A stretch of DNA of 64,000 bases, taken from Rhodobacter sp. GTDB lineage: Bacteria; Pseudomonadota; Alphaproteobacteria; Rhodobacterales; Rhodobacteraceae. The translations under genes and the position numbers were made by a program. Under the pieces are notes generated by a model. The model was not told the origin of the DNA and did not search any database. It saw only the letters and a program-made list of their open reading frames with translations. Below, piece after piece: positions 44,551 to 53,012 of this stretch. Position 1 is the stretch's first letter; each line of letters opens with the position of its first letter. The DNA lies in the NCBI GenBank assembly GCA_020250125.1, contig JADCEL010000016.1:1-64000 (forward strand). Reading direction: 5' to 3'.

Positions 44551-45186
44551 ATGAGAGATCCGATCGACACCTACATGAACACGCTTGTCCCGATGGTGGT
44601 CGAACAGACCAGCCGGGGCGAACGCGCCTATGACATCTATTCGCGGATGCTCAAGGAACGGATCATCTTCCTGTCCGGTCCGGTGCATGATGGCATGTCG
44701 TCGCTGATCTGTGCGCAGCTTCTGTTTCTGGAATCGGAAAATCCGTCCAAGGAAATTTCGATGTACATCAACTCTCCCGGTGGCGTGGTGACCAGCGGCC
44801 TGTCGATCTACGATACCATGCAGTACATCAAGCCGAAGGTTTCCACGCTGGTGATCGGGCAGGCGGCCTCGATGGGGTCGCTTCTGCTGACGGCAGGGCA
44901 TCCGGGCATGCGCTTTTCCTTGCCCAACAGCCGCGTCATGGTCCACCAGCCGTCCGGCGGCTATCAGGGACAGGCGACGGACATCATGATCCACGCCCGC
45001 GAGACGCAAAAGCTGAAGGACCGTCTGAACGAGATCTATGTGCGCCACACCGGGCAGCCGATCGAAGCCGTCGAAGCCGCGCTGGAGCGGGACAACTTCA
45101 TGTCCGCCGAAGATGCCAGGGCCTGGGGCCTGATCGACAGTATCCTTGAAAGCCGCGGCAAGGCGGACGACGCCTCGAAGGGATGA
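44551..45186 (+). CDS. clpP: ATP-dependent Clp protease proteolytic subunit
   Basis: Serine protease that forms the 14-mer barrel used with ClpX/ClpA. 211 residues. By counting, the triad is Ser107 in IGQAASMGS, His132 in MVHQPSGG and Asp181 in ERDNFM, the same spacing as the well-known ClpP triad. It is directly upstream of clpX in the usual order. The 255-base leader contains CTTGCTTAACCAAAG near 44385, but I could not assign a promoter with confidence. Confidence 0.96.
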   Translation: MRDPIDTYMNTLVPMVVEQTSRGERAYDIYSRMLKERIIFLSGPVHDGMSSLICAQLLFLESENPSKEISMYINSPGGVVTSGLSIYDTMQYIKPKVSTLVIGQAASMGSLLLTAGHPGMRFSLPNSRVMVHQPSGGYQGQATDIMIHARETQKLKDRLNEIYVRHTGQPIEAVEAALERDNFMSAEDARAWGLIDSILESRGKADDASKG

Positions 45187-45220
45187 AGGGTGCCCGCCCC
45201 GTCACCGGGCGGTGCATGAT

Positions 45221-45252
45221 TTGACATTGTGAAGGCGAAGGGTCTGTCCTAA
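45221..45252 (+). promoter_or_regulatory. Possible clpX promoter
   Basis: TTGACA at 45221-45226 is a perfect -35 word in a GC-rich gap. A weaker -10 candidate, CTGTCC or TCCTAA, lies 17-20 bases downstream. It is 60-90 bases before clpX and suggests that clpX can be made independently of clpP. Confidence 0.4.
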
Positions 45253-45311
45253 GCTTTCTGATCAGGCGCATTTGGCCCGTCGGCCCGATACGAAAGATGG
45301 CAGAGGTTACG

Positions 45312-46580
45312 ATGGCGAACAACTCGGGCAGCGACAGCAAGAATACCCTTTACTGCTCGTTCTGCGGCAAAAGCCAGCACGAGGTGCGCAAGCTGATTGC
45401 GGGTCCGACCGTGTTCATCTGCGACGAATGCGTTGAACTTTGCATGGACATCATCCGCGAGGAAACGAAAACCTCGGGCCTGAAATCCTCGGACGGGGTG
45501 CCGACCCCGCGCGAGATCTGCAAGGTTCTGGACGATTATGTGATCGGCCAGATTCATGCCAAGCGCGTGCTGTCGGTGGCGGTACACAACCATTACAAGC
45601 GCCTGAACCATTCGTCGAAGACCGATATCGAACTGTCGAAATCCAACATCCTGCTGATCGGCCCGACCGGCTGCGGCAAGACGCTGCTTGCCCAGACGCT
45701 GGCGCGGATTCTGGATGTTCCCTTCACCATGGCAGATGCAACCACCCTGACCGAAGCCGGTTACGTGGGCGAAGATGTTGAAAACATCATCCTCAAGCTT
45801 CTGCAGGCCAGCGAATACAATGTCGAACGCGCGCAGCGCGGCATCGTCTATATTGACGAGGTCGACAAGATTACCCGCAAGTCCGACAACCCGTCGATCA
45901 CCCGCGATGTGTCGGGCGAAGGCGTGCAGCAGGCGCTGTTGAAGATCATGGAAGGCACCATCGCCTCGGTGCCGCCGCAGGGCGGGCGCAAGCATCCGCA
46001 GCAGGAATTCCTGCAGGTGGATACGACCAACATCCTGTTCATCTGCGGCGGTGCCTTTGCCGGGCTGGAAAAGATCATCGCGCAGCGCAACAAGGGCTCT
46101 GGCATCGGCTTTGGTGCCGATGTGAAAGACCCCGATGCGCGCGGGGCGGGCGAGTTGTTCATGGAACTGGAACCGGAAGACCTTCTCAAATTCGGCCTTA
46201 TCCCCGAATTCGTCGGCCGCCTGCCGGTGATCGCAACGCTGACCGACCTTGATGAGGCGGCATTGGTGACGATCCTGACCGAGCCGAAGAATGCCCTGGT
46301 CAAGCAGTATCAGCGCCTGTTCGAGATCGAGGGCGTGAAGCTGACCTTCGCCACCGATGCGCTCAGCGCCATTGCCAAGCGCGCCATCAAGCGCAAGACA
46401 GGCGCGCGGGGGCTGCGGTCGATCATGGAGGATATCCTGCTGGATACCATGTTCGAACTGCCCGGACGGGACGGCGTGGAAGAGGTGGTGGTGAACGAGG
46501 AAGCCGTGAAAAGCGGGGTGAAGCCGCTGATGATTTTCACCGAATCGCCGAAAAGCAAGGAAAAAGTCACGGCAAGATGA
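45312..46580 (+). CDS. clpX: ATP-dependent Clp protease ATP-binding subunit ClpX
   Basis: AAA+ unfoldase that feeds substrates to ClpP. 422 residues. The N-terminal zinc domain is [15 protein letters not shown] with [10 protein letters not shown] (four cysteines). Walker A is [17 protein letters not shown], the pore loop is [10 protein letters not shown], Walker B is [10 protein letters not shown], and a later arginine finger/sensor region includes [21 protein letters not shown] 45312 follows CAGAGGTTACG; ATG 45297 is possible and would add MAEVT. Followed by a strong terminator at 46638. Confidence 0.97.
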   Translation: MANNSGSDSKNTLYCSFCGKSQHEVRKLIAGPTVFICDECVELCMDIIREETKTSGLKSSDGVPTPREICKVLDDYVIGQIHAKRVLSVAVHNHYKRLNHSSKTDIELSKSNILLIGPTGCGKTLLAQTLARILDVPFTMADATTLTEAGYVGEDVENIILKLLQASEYNVERAQRGIVYIDEVDKITRKSDNPSITRDVSGEGVQQALLKIMEGTIASVPPQGGRKHPQQEFLQVDTTNILFICGGAFAGLEKIIAQRNKGSGIGFGADVKDPDARGAGELFMELEPEDLLKFGLIPEFVGRLPVIATLTDLDEAALVTILTEPKNALVKQYQRLFEIEGVKLTFATDALSAIAKRAIKRKTGARGLRSIMEDILLDTMFELPGRDGVEEVVVNEEAVKSGVKPLMIFTESPKSKEKVTAR

Positions 46581-46637
46581 TCTGTCCGGGGTCCGCCCGG
46601 TATCAGGACAGCGGCCATCTGCCGGGGGCGCGCCCAT

Positions 46638-46660
46638 GACCGGCCCCTGGGCCGGTCTTT
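46638..46660 (+). terminator. Rho-independent terminator after clpX
   Basis: GACCGGCCC and GGGCCGGTC pair perfectly (9 bp, two-base centre, so about 8 pairs with a small loop) and are followed by TTTCG. It lies 58 bases after the clpX stop and separates clpPX from the NDUFA12-mlaD-DUF2155 unit. Confidence 0.7.
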
Positions 46661-46766
46661 CGCGAAACGCAGGCAGACCGGGCCTTGCCCCGCCGCTGCC
46701 GATCATACCCACTGGACCTTGCCACCGCCTTCGGCCATATCAGGCCAAACAGCCGGAGACCGCGCC

Positions 46767-47141
46767 ATGTCCTTCCTGAAACGCCTTGTGACCTGGTGGA
46801 ACAGCCAGACGCTGGGCACCCAGATCTTCACGGCGCGGCGCGGCGTGAAGGTGGGCGAGGATGCGCAGGGCAACATCTATTACCGGACGTCTGACGACCG
46901 GAAGCGCTGGGTGATCTACAACGGTGAAATGGAAGCAAGCCGCGTCAGCGCCGACTGGCATGGCTGGCTGCACTTCACGCGGGATCAGACACCTGTCGAA
47001 GCGCCGCCGAAAAAGAAGGCCTGGGAAAAGCCGCATCAGGAGAATCTGACCGGAACGATGGCCGCCTATGCCCCCCCCGGTTCGATCCGCAGGCCCGATC
47101 CGGTGGCGCGGCGCGATTACGAGGCATGGCAACCGGAATAA
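46767..47141 (+). CDS. NDUFA12-family complex I accessory subunit
   Basis: A 124-residue homologue of mitochondrial NDUFA12 (B17.2), one of the supernumerary complex I subunits shared with alphaproteobacteria. Visible words: [20 protein letters not shown] near the N-terminus, [35 protein letters not shown] and [10 protein letters not shown] at the end. ATG 46767 gives [11 protein letters not shown], the expected beginning. It is far (11 kb) from the nuo operon in this window, as usual. The stop shares a base with the mlaD start (TAATG). Confidence 0.92.
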   Translation: MSFLKRLVTWWNSQTLGTQIFTARRGVKVGEDAQGNIYYRTSDDRKRWVIYNGEMEASRVSADWHGWLHFTRDQTPVEAPPKKKAWEKPHQENLTGTMAAYAPPGSIRRPDPVARRDYEAWQPE

Positions 47142-47608
47142 TGGCCGAGAATCCGTCAGAAGTCATTGCAGGTGCTGCGGTTCTGGCCGCTGCTGTCGGC
47201 TTTCTGGTTTACGCCGGGCAAAGCACCGGCTTTACCGGCAATGCCGCCACTTATCCGCTGGTCGCCAGCTTCCGGTCTGTCGATGGGGTGACGGTGGGCA
47301 CCGATGTGCGTCTTGCCGGCGTCAAGGTGGGCACCGTCACGGCGCTGGAGCTTAACCCGCAAACCTTCTTCGCCGATGCGACGATTTCGCTGCGCGATGA
47401 TGTCCTGCTGCCTGATGACAGCACCATTCTGGTCTCGTCCGAAGGTTTGCTGGGCGGCAGCTTTATCGAGCTTCAGCCAGGCGGGTCTCTGGAAAATCTT
47501 GGTCCGGGCGACGAGATTGAAGATACGCAAGGCGCTGTCAGCGTGATCGCCCTGCTGATGAAATTCGTCGGCGCATCGGCATCGCCAACCCCCGCACCCG
47601 CCGAATGA
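47141..47608 (+). CDS. mlaD: Outer-membrane lipid asymmetry protein MlaD
   Basis: Periplasmic MCE-domain protein anchored in the inner membrane; part of the Mla system that returns phospholipids from the outer membrane. 155 residues. One N-terminal membrane helix (VIAGAAVLAAAVGFLVYAG) is followed by the MCE strand set: YPLVASFRSVDGVTVGTDVR, LAGVKVGTVTAL, VSSEGLLGGSFIELQPGG. No mlaE or mlaF is adjacent; in related genomes those lie elsewhere. The start ATG 47141 overlaps the NDUFA12 gene stop, and its end overlaps DUF2155 by 4 bp. Confidence 0.9.
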   Translation: MAENPSEVIAGAAVLAAAVGFLVYAGQSTGFTGNAATYPLVASFRSVDGVTVGTDVRLAGVKVGTVTALELNPQTFFADATISLRDDVLLPDDSTILVSSEGLLGGSFIELQPGGSLENLGPGDEIEDTQGAVSVIALLMKFVGASASPTPAPAE

Positions 47609-47982
47609 CGCGCCTTGCCCTTTTGCTGTGCGTTCTGGCCCTGCCGGCCCTGGCGCAGACAACAGCCATTGCCCAGGCGCCGGGCGGTGTCGTGCGCTGG
47701 CTGGACAAGGTATCGGGTGATCTGGCGGATATCGATCTCGCGCGGGGGCAAAGCGTGGTCAAGGGCAGGCTGACCATCCAGCTTGATGAATGCCGCTATC
47801 CCTATGATGACCCGGCGTCGAATGCCTATGCCCATCTGACGGTGGTTGACAGCCTGAACCACAACACGCCGGTCTTTTCCGGCTGGATGATTGCCAGCAG
47901 CCCGGCGCTGAGCGCGATGGACCATCCGCGCTATGACGTGTGGATATTGCGCTGCGATACCGAAGCAGCGGTGGGCGAATAA
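47605..47982 (+). CDS. Exported DUF2155 protein
   Basis: A 125-residue secreted protein. The signal peptide MTRLALLLCVLALPALAQT is plain, and the mature part has VVRWLDKVSGDLADIDLARG, LTIQLDECRYPYDDPASNAY and NHNTPVFSGWMIASSPALSA, the DUF2155 words. Function unknown; it is conserved in alphaproteobacteria beside mlaD and aat. Two cysteines (in LDECRYP and ILRCD) may form a disulfide. The 3' end overlaps aat tail-to-tail by 52 bases. Confidence 0.88.
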   Translation: MTRLALLLCVLALPALAQTTAIAQAPGGVVRWLDKVSGDLADIDLARGQSVVKGRLTIQLDECRYPYDDPASNAYAHLTVVDSLNHNTPVFSGWMIASSPALSAMDHPRYDVWILRCDTEAAVGE

Positions 47983-48575
47983 CCGGGCGGATCGAAGGTT
48001 GCCGTTTGGTGCAGTGCCGCGGCCAGCTGCGCGCGATATTCGGCGCGGCTGATCTCGACCGCGCCAAGGGATGCCAGATGCGCGGTCAGGAACTGCGTGT
48101 CAAACAGCGCAAAACCGCCCGCGCGCAACCGGTCCACCAGCCAGGCAAGGGCCACTTTCGACGCATCCCTGCGGCGCGAGAACATGCTTTCACCGAAAAA
48201 CGCAGCCCCCAGCGCCACGCCGTACACGCCGCCGATCAGCGCATCCGCGTCCCAGACCTCCAGCGAATGGGCATGACCCGCCCGGTGCAGGGCAAGATAC
48301 AGCGAAAAGATGTCGTCGTTGATCCAGGTCTCGTCCCGCCCGGCACAGCCCTGAACCACGCCGGAAAAGTCGCTGTCGGTCCGGATTGCATAATCCGAAT
48401 GCAACAGGCGCCGCCGCAGGGACCGGGAAATGTGGAACCGGTTCAGGGGGATGATCCCGCGACGCTTCGGGTCGATCCAGTGGATCGACGGATCATCGCG
48501 GCGTTCCGCCATCGGAAAGATGCCGGCCGCATAGGCCCGCAGCAGAAGATCGGGCGTGATCGCCCCGCCCGTCAT
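47931..48575 (-). CDS. aat: Leucyl/phenylalanyl-tRNA-protein transferase
   Basis: Adds Leu or Phe from charged tRNA to the N-terminus of proteins that start with Arg or Lys, marking them for the ClpS/ClpAP N-degron route. 214 residues. Start ITPDLLLRAYAAGIFPMAE, then IHWIDPKRRGIIPL, TDSDFSGVVQGCAGRDETW, HSLEVWDADALIGGVYGVALG and DTQFLTAHLASLGAVEI, all family words. ATG 48575 chosen; the track start 48710 is in the accC end. It reads in the same direction as accC-accB. Confidence 0.94.
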   Translation of the reverse strand: MTGGAITPDLLLRAYAAGIFPMAERRDDPSIHWIDPKRRGIIPLNRFHISRSLRRRLLHSDYAIRTDSDFSGVVQGCAGRDETWINDDIFSLYLALHRAGHAHSLEVWDADALIGGVYGVALGAAFFGESMFSRRRDASKVALAWLVDRLRAGGFALFDTQFLTAHLASLGAVEISRAEYRAQLAAALHQTATFDPPGYSPTAASVSQRNIHTS

Positions 48576-48624
48576 GCCAGGGGGTGGCCCGATCCGGACC
48601 GCCCGGCGATGATGCCCGTCCCGG

Positions 48625-49971
48625 TCAGCCGAGCTGCCTTGCCAGCCATTTTTCCAGCCAGTGGATGTTGTAATCCCCGTTCTGGATATCCGGCTCTGCC
48701 AGCAGGGCATGGAACAGCGGCACCGTGGTTTCGACCCCGTCCACGATCAGCTCGCCCAGCGCCCGGCGCAGCCGCGCCAGTGCTTCGTGGCGGTCGCGCC
48801 CGTGGACAATCAGCTTGCCGATCAGGCTGTCGTAATAGGGCGGAATCGAATAGCCGCCGTACAGCGCCGAATCCATCCGCACACCCAGGCCCCCCGGCGC
48901 ATGGAACACCTTCACCTTGCCGGGGCAGGGCACGAAGTTCGGCAGCTTTTCGGCGTTGATCCGCACTTCAATGGCATGGCCGCTGATTTCCAGCTCGTCC
49001 TGGGTGAACGACATCGGCAGGCCTGCGGCGACACGGATCTGCTCGCGCACCAGATCAACGCCAAAGACCGCCTCTGTCACCGGATGCTCGACCTGAAGGC
49101 GCGTGTTCATTTCGATGAAGTAGAACTGCCCGTCCTCGAACAGGAATTCGACAGTGCCCGCCCCGGTGTAGTTGATCCGGGCGACCGCATCGGCACAGAC
49201 CTTGCCGATCCGCGCGCGCATCGCATCGGTGATCGCCGGTCCCGGCGCCTCTTCGAACACCTTCTGGTGGCGGCGCTGCAGGGAACAGTCGCGTTCGCCC
49301 AGATGCACCGCCTGTCCCTTGCCGTCACCGAAGACCTGAATCTCGATGTGACGCGGGCGCTGGAGGTATTTCTCGATATAGACCTCGTCATTGCCGAAGG
49401 CCGCCTTGGCTTCGGACCGGGCGGTGCGGAAGGCAATCTCCAGCTCTGCCGCCGTCTGCGCCACCTTCATGCCGCGCCCGCCGCCGCCCGCAGTGGCCTT
49501 GATGATCACCGGATAGCCGATGGCCGCCGCAACTGCGCCGGCGCTTTCGACATCGCCAACCCCGCCGTCCGATCCCGGCACGACCGGAATGCCAAGGGCC
49601 TTGGCGGTCTCCTTGGCGGTGATCTTGTCGCCCATGATGCGGATATGTTCGGCCGAGGGCCCGATGAAGACGATGTCATGATCTTCCAGCGCCTGGGCGA
49701 AGGCCGCGTTTTCGCTGAGAAAGCCATATCCCGGATGCACCGCGTCTGCCCCGGTGATCTCGCAGGCCGAAATGATCGCGGCCTTGTTCAGATAGCTTTC
49801 TGCCGATGGGGCCGGCCCGATGCACACGCTTTCGTCCGCCATGCGCACATGCATGGCATCGGCATCGGCCGTGGAATGCACCGCGACCGAGGTGATGCCC
49901 ATTTCGCGGCAGGCGCGGATGACGCGCAGCGCAATCTCGCCGCGATTGGCGATCAGGATCTTGTCGAACAT
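48625..49971 (-). CDS. accC: Acetyl-CoA carboxylase, biotin carboxylase subunit
   Basis: ATP-dependent carboxylation of biotin on AccB, the first half-reaction of malonyl-CoA synthesis. ATP-grasp enzyme of 448 residues from [16 protein letters not shown]. Words: [31 protein letters not shown] (glycine-rich ATP loop), [36 protein letters not shown]. The track start at 49998 (MSAAKDRAP) is possible but adds nine atypical residues. accB lies 23 bases upstream. Confidence 0.97.
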   Translation of the reverse strand: MFDKILIANRGEIALRVIRACREMGITSVAVHSTADADAMHVRMADESVCIGPAPSAESYLNKAAIISACEITGADAVHPGYGFLSENAAFAQALEDHDIVFIGPSAEHIRIMGDKITAKETAKALGIPVVPGSDGGVGDVESAGAVAAAIGYPVIIKATAGGGGRGMKVAQTAAELEIAFRTARSEAKAAFGNDEVYIEKYLQRPRHIEIQVFGDGKGQAVHLGERDCSLQRRHQKVFEEAPGPAITDAMRARIGKVCADAVARINYTGAGTVEFLFEDGQFYFIEMNTRLQVEHPVTEAVFGVDLVREQIRVAAGLPMSFTQDELEISGHAIEVRINAEKLPNFVPCPGKVKVFHAPGGLGVRMDSALYGGYSIPPYYDSLIGKLIVHGRDRHEALARLRRALGELIVDGVETTVPLFHALLAEPDIQNGDYNIHWLEKWLARQLG

Positions 49972-49994
49972 CGGGGCCCTGTCCTTTGCCGCGC

Positions 49995-50489
49995 TCATTC
50001 GATGATCATCAGCGGCGCGCCGTATTCCACCGGGCTGCCATCTTCGACAACGATGCGGCGCACCGTTCCCGCACGCGGCGCCGGGATGTGGTTCATCGTC
50101 TTCATCGCCTCGATGATCAGAACCGTCTGGCCTTCGGTCACCTGCGCGCCGATGGCCACAAAGGGCGTCGCCCCCGGTTCGGCAGACAGATAGACCGTGC
50201 CCACCATCGGCGAGGTGACGGCACCCGGATGCTGTGCCGGATCATCGGTGCCGGCCGCAGCGGGTGCCGCCGCCGGCCCGCCGGCAGGTGGCGCGGGCGC
50301 GTGGGGCAGCGGGGCAGGGGCCGCCGCATGGGTGGTGACGATATTCGCCTGCTTGACCACCCGCACATCCAGGCTGTCATCCTCGCCATATTCGCGCTTC
50401 ACCGAAAGCTCGGTCAGACCGTTCTTGTTCAGCAACTCGGCAAGCGCCTGGATAAAGGCGACGTCCGCGTCGGTGGAATGTTTGCTCAT
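49995..50489 (-). CDS. accB: Acetyl-CoA carboxylase biotin carboxyl carrier protein
   Basis: Carries biotin between AccC and the carboxyltransferase. 164 residues: an N-terminal region ([20 protein letters not shown]), an Ala/Pro-rich linker (residues about 55-85), and the C-terminal biotinyl domain with the modified lysine in [10 protein letters not shown]. The gene begins MSKHSTDAD and starts the accB-accC-aat series. The usual neighbour aroQ is not seen upstream; a divergent preT gene follows after 274 bases. Confidence 0.97.
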   Translation of the reverse strand: MSKHSTDADVAFIQALAELLNKNGLTELSVKREYGEDDSLDVRVVKQANIVTTHAAAPAPLPHAPAPPAGGPAAAPAAAGTDDPAQHPGAVTSPMVGTVYLSAEPGATPFVAIGAQVTEGQTVLIIEAMKTMNHIPAPRAGTVRRIVVEDGSPVEYGAPLMIIE

Positions 50490-50763
50490 GCCGTCCTCTG
50501 AGGGGTTCTTTTGCGGGCTTTTGGTGTTTGGTCCTGCACGGTCCCCGCAGGCTGGGCGAAGCCATGGCTGGGCCGCTTATACGCGACGGTGTCCGGGGTG
50601 AAAAGCGCCAGTTGCGGGGCATTCAAAGGGGGGACTTGCCTGAATCCCGGGCAGGTCCGGACAAAAGCGGGGGCATCCCCGCCTGCGGAAAATTTACCGT
50701 TTGATAAAAAAACTTCCCTGTGGCAGCTTTTCCGGCAAAGGCCATTGCCATGGGGGGTCCACC

Positions 50764-52104
50764 TTGTCCAACAGCCCGCTTACGCCCGGCGTGGTGCCGG
50801 GGCGCCTGCCCGCCGCCAGCTACCGCGATCATTTCGCCGACAAGGAGCCTGCCCTTGACCGGCACGAGGCGCATGTCGCTGCGGACCGCTGTTATTTCTG
50901 CCATGATGCGCCCTGCATCACGGCCTGTCCCACCTCGATCGACATTCCCTTGTTCATCCGCCAGATTGCCACGGGCACGCCCGAGGCGGCGGCGCGCACG
51001 ATCTTTGAACAGAATATCCTGGGCGGCATGTGCGCCCGCGTCTGTCCGACTGAACAGCTCTGCGAAGAGGCCTGCGTGCGCGAGGCCGCCGAAGGCAAGC
51101 CTGTGGAAATCGGCCGGTTGCAGCGCTTTGCCACCGACAGTCTGATGGCGCAGGGCGTGCATCCCTTTATCCGCAGCGCAGCGACCGGCAAGCGGGTGGC
51201 CGTTGTCGGTGCCGGCCCGGCCGGTCTTGCCGCAGCCCACCGGCTGGCCCTGCATGGCCACGAGGTCACGCTGTATGACGCCCGGCCAAAGGCGGGCGGG
51301 CTGAACGAATATGGCATCGCCGCCTACAAGGCCCCGAACGATTTTGCCCAGGCCGAGGTGAACTGGCTTTTGTCCATCGGGGGCATCCGCGTGGAAACCG
51401 GCCGCGCGCTGGGGCACGACCTGACGCTGGATGATCTGCGGTCGTCTTTCGACGCGGTGTTTCTGGGCATCGGCCTGTCTGGCGTCAACGCCCTGCGGGC
51501 CGAAGGCGAAGACCGCAGCCATGTTCAGGACGCCGTCGAATTCATCGCCACCCTGCGCCAGTGCGAAGACAAGGCCAGCCTGCCCGTCGGGCGTGACGTG
51601 GTGGTGATCGGCGGCGGCATGACGGCTGTTGATGCGGCGGTGCAGTCAAAGCTTCTGGGCGCAGAGACGGTGACGATCGTCTATCGCCGCGGGCAGGACC
51701 GGATGAGCGCGTCGGGGCATGAGCAATCCCATGCCACCTCAAAGGGCGTGCGGATCATCACCGGGGCGGCACCGCTGCGGGTGCTGGGCAATGGCGCGGT
51801 TACGGGCGTGGAGTTTGCCTATACGGCCGATGGCCCCGATGGCCTGCGCCTGACGCCTGAGACCTTTGTGCTCAAGGCAGATCAGGTGTTCAGGGCCATT
51901 GGCCAGACCCTGCGCGGCGCGCCTGCGGCGCTGCGGCTGGACGGTGGCAAGATCGCCGTCACCGGGGCCGGGCGGACATCGCTGCCCGGCGTCTGGGCGG
52001 GCGGCGACTGTGCGGCGGGCGGCAATGACCTGACCGTGACAGCCGTTGCCGAAGGCCGCGATGCGGCGGAAGATATCCATGCAGCGCTGATGGCCGCACC
52101 ATGA
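50764..52104 (+). CDS. preT: NAD-dependent dihydropyrimidine dehydrogenase, subunit PreT (PydA-type)
   Basis: FAD/Fe-S flavoprotein that passes electrons from NAD(P)H to PreA in reductive pyrimidine breakdown. 446 residues. The N-terminal 4Fe-4S cysteines are in CYFCHDAPCITACPTSIDIP and GGMCARVCPTEQLCEEACVR. The FAD fold is VAVVGAGPAGLAAAHRLALH and the NAD site is VVVIGGGMTAVDAA. TTG 50764 (LSNSPLTPGVVPGRL) is chosen because it follows GGGGGGTCCACC and fits family N-termini; the ORF start TTG 50701 has no ribosome-binding site. The partner preA lies 0.9 kb downstream with dedA between. Confidence 0.9.
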   Translation: MSNSPLTPGVVPGRLPAASYRDHFADKEPALDRHEAHVAADRCYFCHDAPCITACPTSIDIPLFIRQIATGTPEAAARTIFEQNILGGMCARVCPTEQLCEEACVREAAEGKPVEIGRLQRFATDSLMAQGVHPFIRSAATGKRVAVVGAGPAGLAAAHRLALHGHEVTLYDARPKAGGLNEYGIAAYKAPNDFAQAEVNWLLSIGGIRVETGRALGHDLTLDDLRSSFDAVFLGIGLSGVNALRAEGEDRSHVQDAVEFIATLRQCEDKASLPVGRDVVVIGGGMTAVDAAVQSKLLGAETVTIVYRRGQDRMSASGHEQSHATSKGVRIITGAAPLRVLGNGAVTGVEFAYTADGPDGLRLTPETFVLKADQVFRAIGQTLRGAPAALRLDGGKIAVTGAGRTSLPGVWAGGDCAAGGNDLTVTAVAEGRDAAEDIHAALMAAP

Positions 52105-52389
52105 CGCGATGGGTTCTGCGGGCCGAAAAGGTCACGCTCCAGTGGAGCGTGGCCCGGTCCGTTGCCCGGAGGCGCAAGCCGCAGGGCAAGGGGGGGTGGG
52201 CCGGGGATACGGCTGGGAAATCCGGTCGCGCCTGCCTGGGCGGGCGCGGAAACGCGCCTGCCGGGGGCAGGCAGGCGCGGCCGGATTTGACGCGGGTCAA
52301 ATCCGGCAAGAAAGTGAACGAATTCAAGTCAACTGAATCTCAGAACATCTCAATTCCCGACACTTCACACCCCCGGCCAAAGGCAGCAC
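52105..52389. repeat. Structured palindromic region between preT and dedA
   Basis: Several inverted repeats are packed here. CACGCTCCAGTGGAGCGTG (52132-52150) is a perfect 19-base palindrome. GGCGGGCGCG-GAAA-CGCGCCTGCC forms a 10-bp stem (one G:T) with a GNRA loop near 52238-52261, and CCTGCC-GGG-GGCAGG overlaps its 3' side. CCGGATTTGACGCGGGTCAAATCC...GG (52281-52306) is a 26-base palindrome whose core TTGAC-GCGG-GTCAA resembles an FNR/FnrL half-site pair. It may be one composite intergenic repeat. No gene is seen. Confidence 0.6.
52287..52300. promoter_or_regulatory. FNR-like palindrome TTGAC-N4-GTCAA
   Basis: TTGACGCGGGTCAA matches the TTGAY-N4-RTCAA form of FnrL/Dnr boxes. It is 90 bases upstream of dedA and 0.7 kb upstream of preA. 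The flanks extend the symmetry to 26 bases, more than an FNR site needs, so it may be only the centre of a repeat. Confidence 0.3.
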
Positions 52390-52926
52390 ATGGACGCGCT
52401 CATCGACCGACTGATCGGGTTTCTCGAAGCCAACCGGGACTGGGCCTTCTGGATCGCCCTGGTCTTTGCGGCGGCAGAGAATACCGCCTTTCTGTCCATC
52501 GCCATTCCTTCGACCGCCATTCTGGTGGGCGTGGGGGCGCTGGTGGCCACCGGCGCGCTCAGCTTTCCCCCGATCTTCTTCGGGGCGGCGCTGGGTGCGG
52601 TGATCGGCTCCACCTTTTCGTGGTGGCTGGGAATGCGCTATGGCGACCGCATCCTGTCGCTCTGGCCGCTGCGCGATCATCCCGATCTGGTGGACCGCGG
52701 GCGGGACAGCTTTGCAAAATGGGGCCCCCTGGCCATCATCATCGGGCATTTCTTCGGCCCGCTGCGCCCCGTGGTCTTTCTGATGTGCGGCATGGCTGCG
52801 ATGCCGTTCTGGTGGTTCCAGCTGTTCAACGTGACCGGGTCTGTGGCCTGGGCCTTCATCGTGCCGAAAACCGGCGAGGTTGGCGGCCTGATCATCGGCT
52901 GGATCTGGTCGCTGTTTGGCGCCTGA
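52390..52926 (+). CDS. DedA-family membrane protein
   Basis: A 178-residue polytopic inner-membrane protein of the DedA/VTT superfamily, implicated in lipid carrier flipping and envelope homeostasis. Family words: FAAAENTAFLSIAIPSTAILVGVGAL (read in parts), SWWLGMRYGDRILSLWP, FAKWGPLAIIIGHFFGPLRPVVFLM (read in parts; the Arg and Pro are conserved). It separates preT from preA, which normally adjoin, and has its own 285-base structured leader. Confidence 0.88.
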   Translation: MDALIDRLIGFLEANRDWAFWIALVFAAAENTAFLSIAIPSTAILVGVGALVATGALSFPPIFFGAALGAVIGSTFSWWLGMRYGDRILSLWPLRDHPDLVDRGRDSFAKWGPLAIIIGHFFGPLRPVVFLMCGMAAMPFWWFQLFNVTGSVAWAFIVPKTGEVGGLIIGWIWSLFGA

Positions 52927-53012
52927 CGTTCCCGCTTTCCCTGTCTGCATCCCCGATCCGCACCTGCGCCGCCCCCCGGCGGCGCGCGCGTCGCCTGTCA
53001 TAGGAGGCTTCC

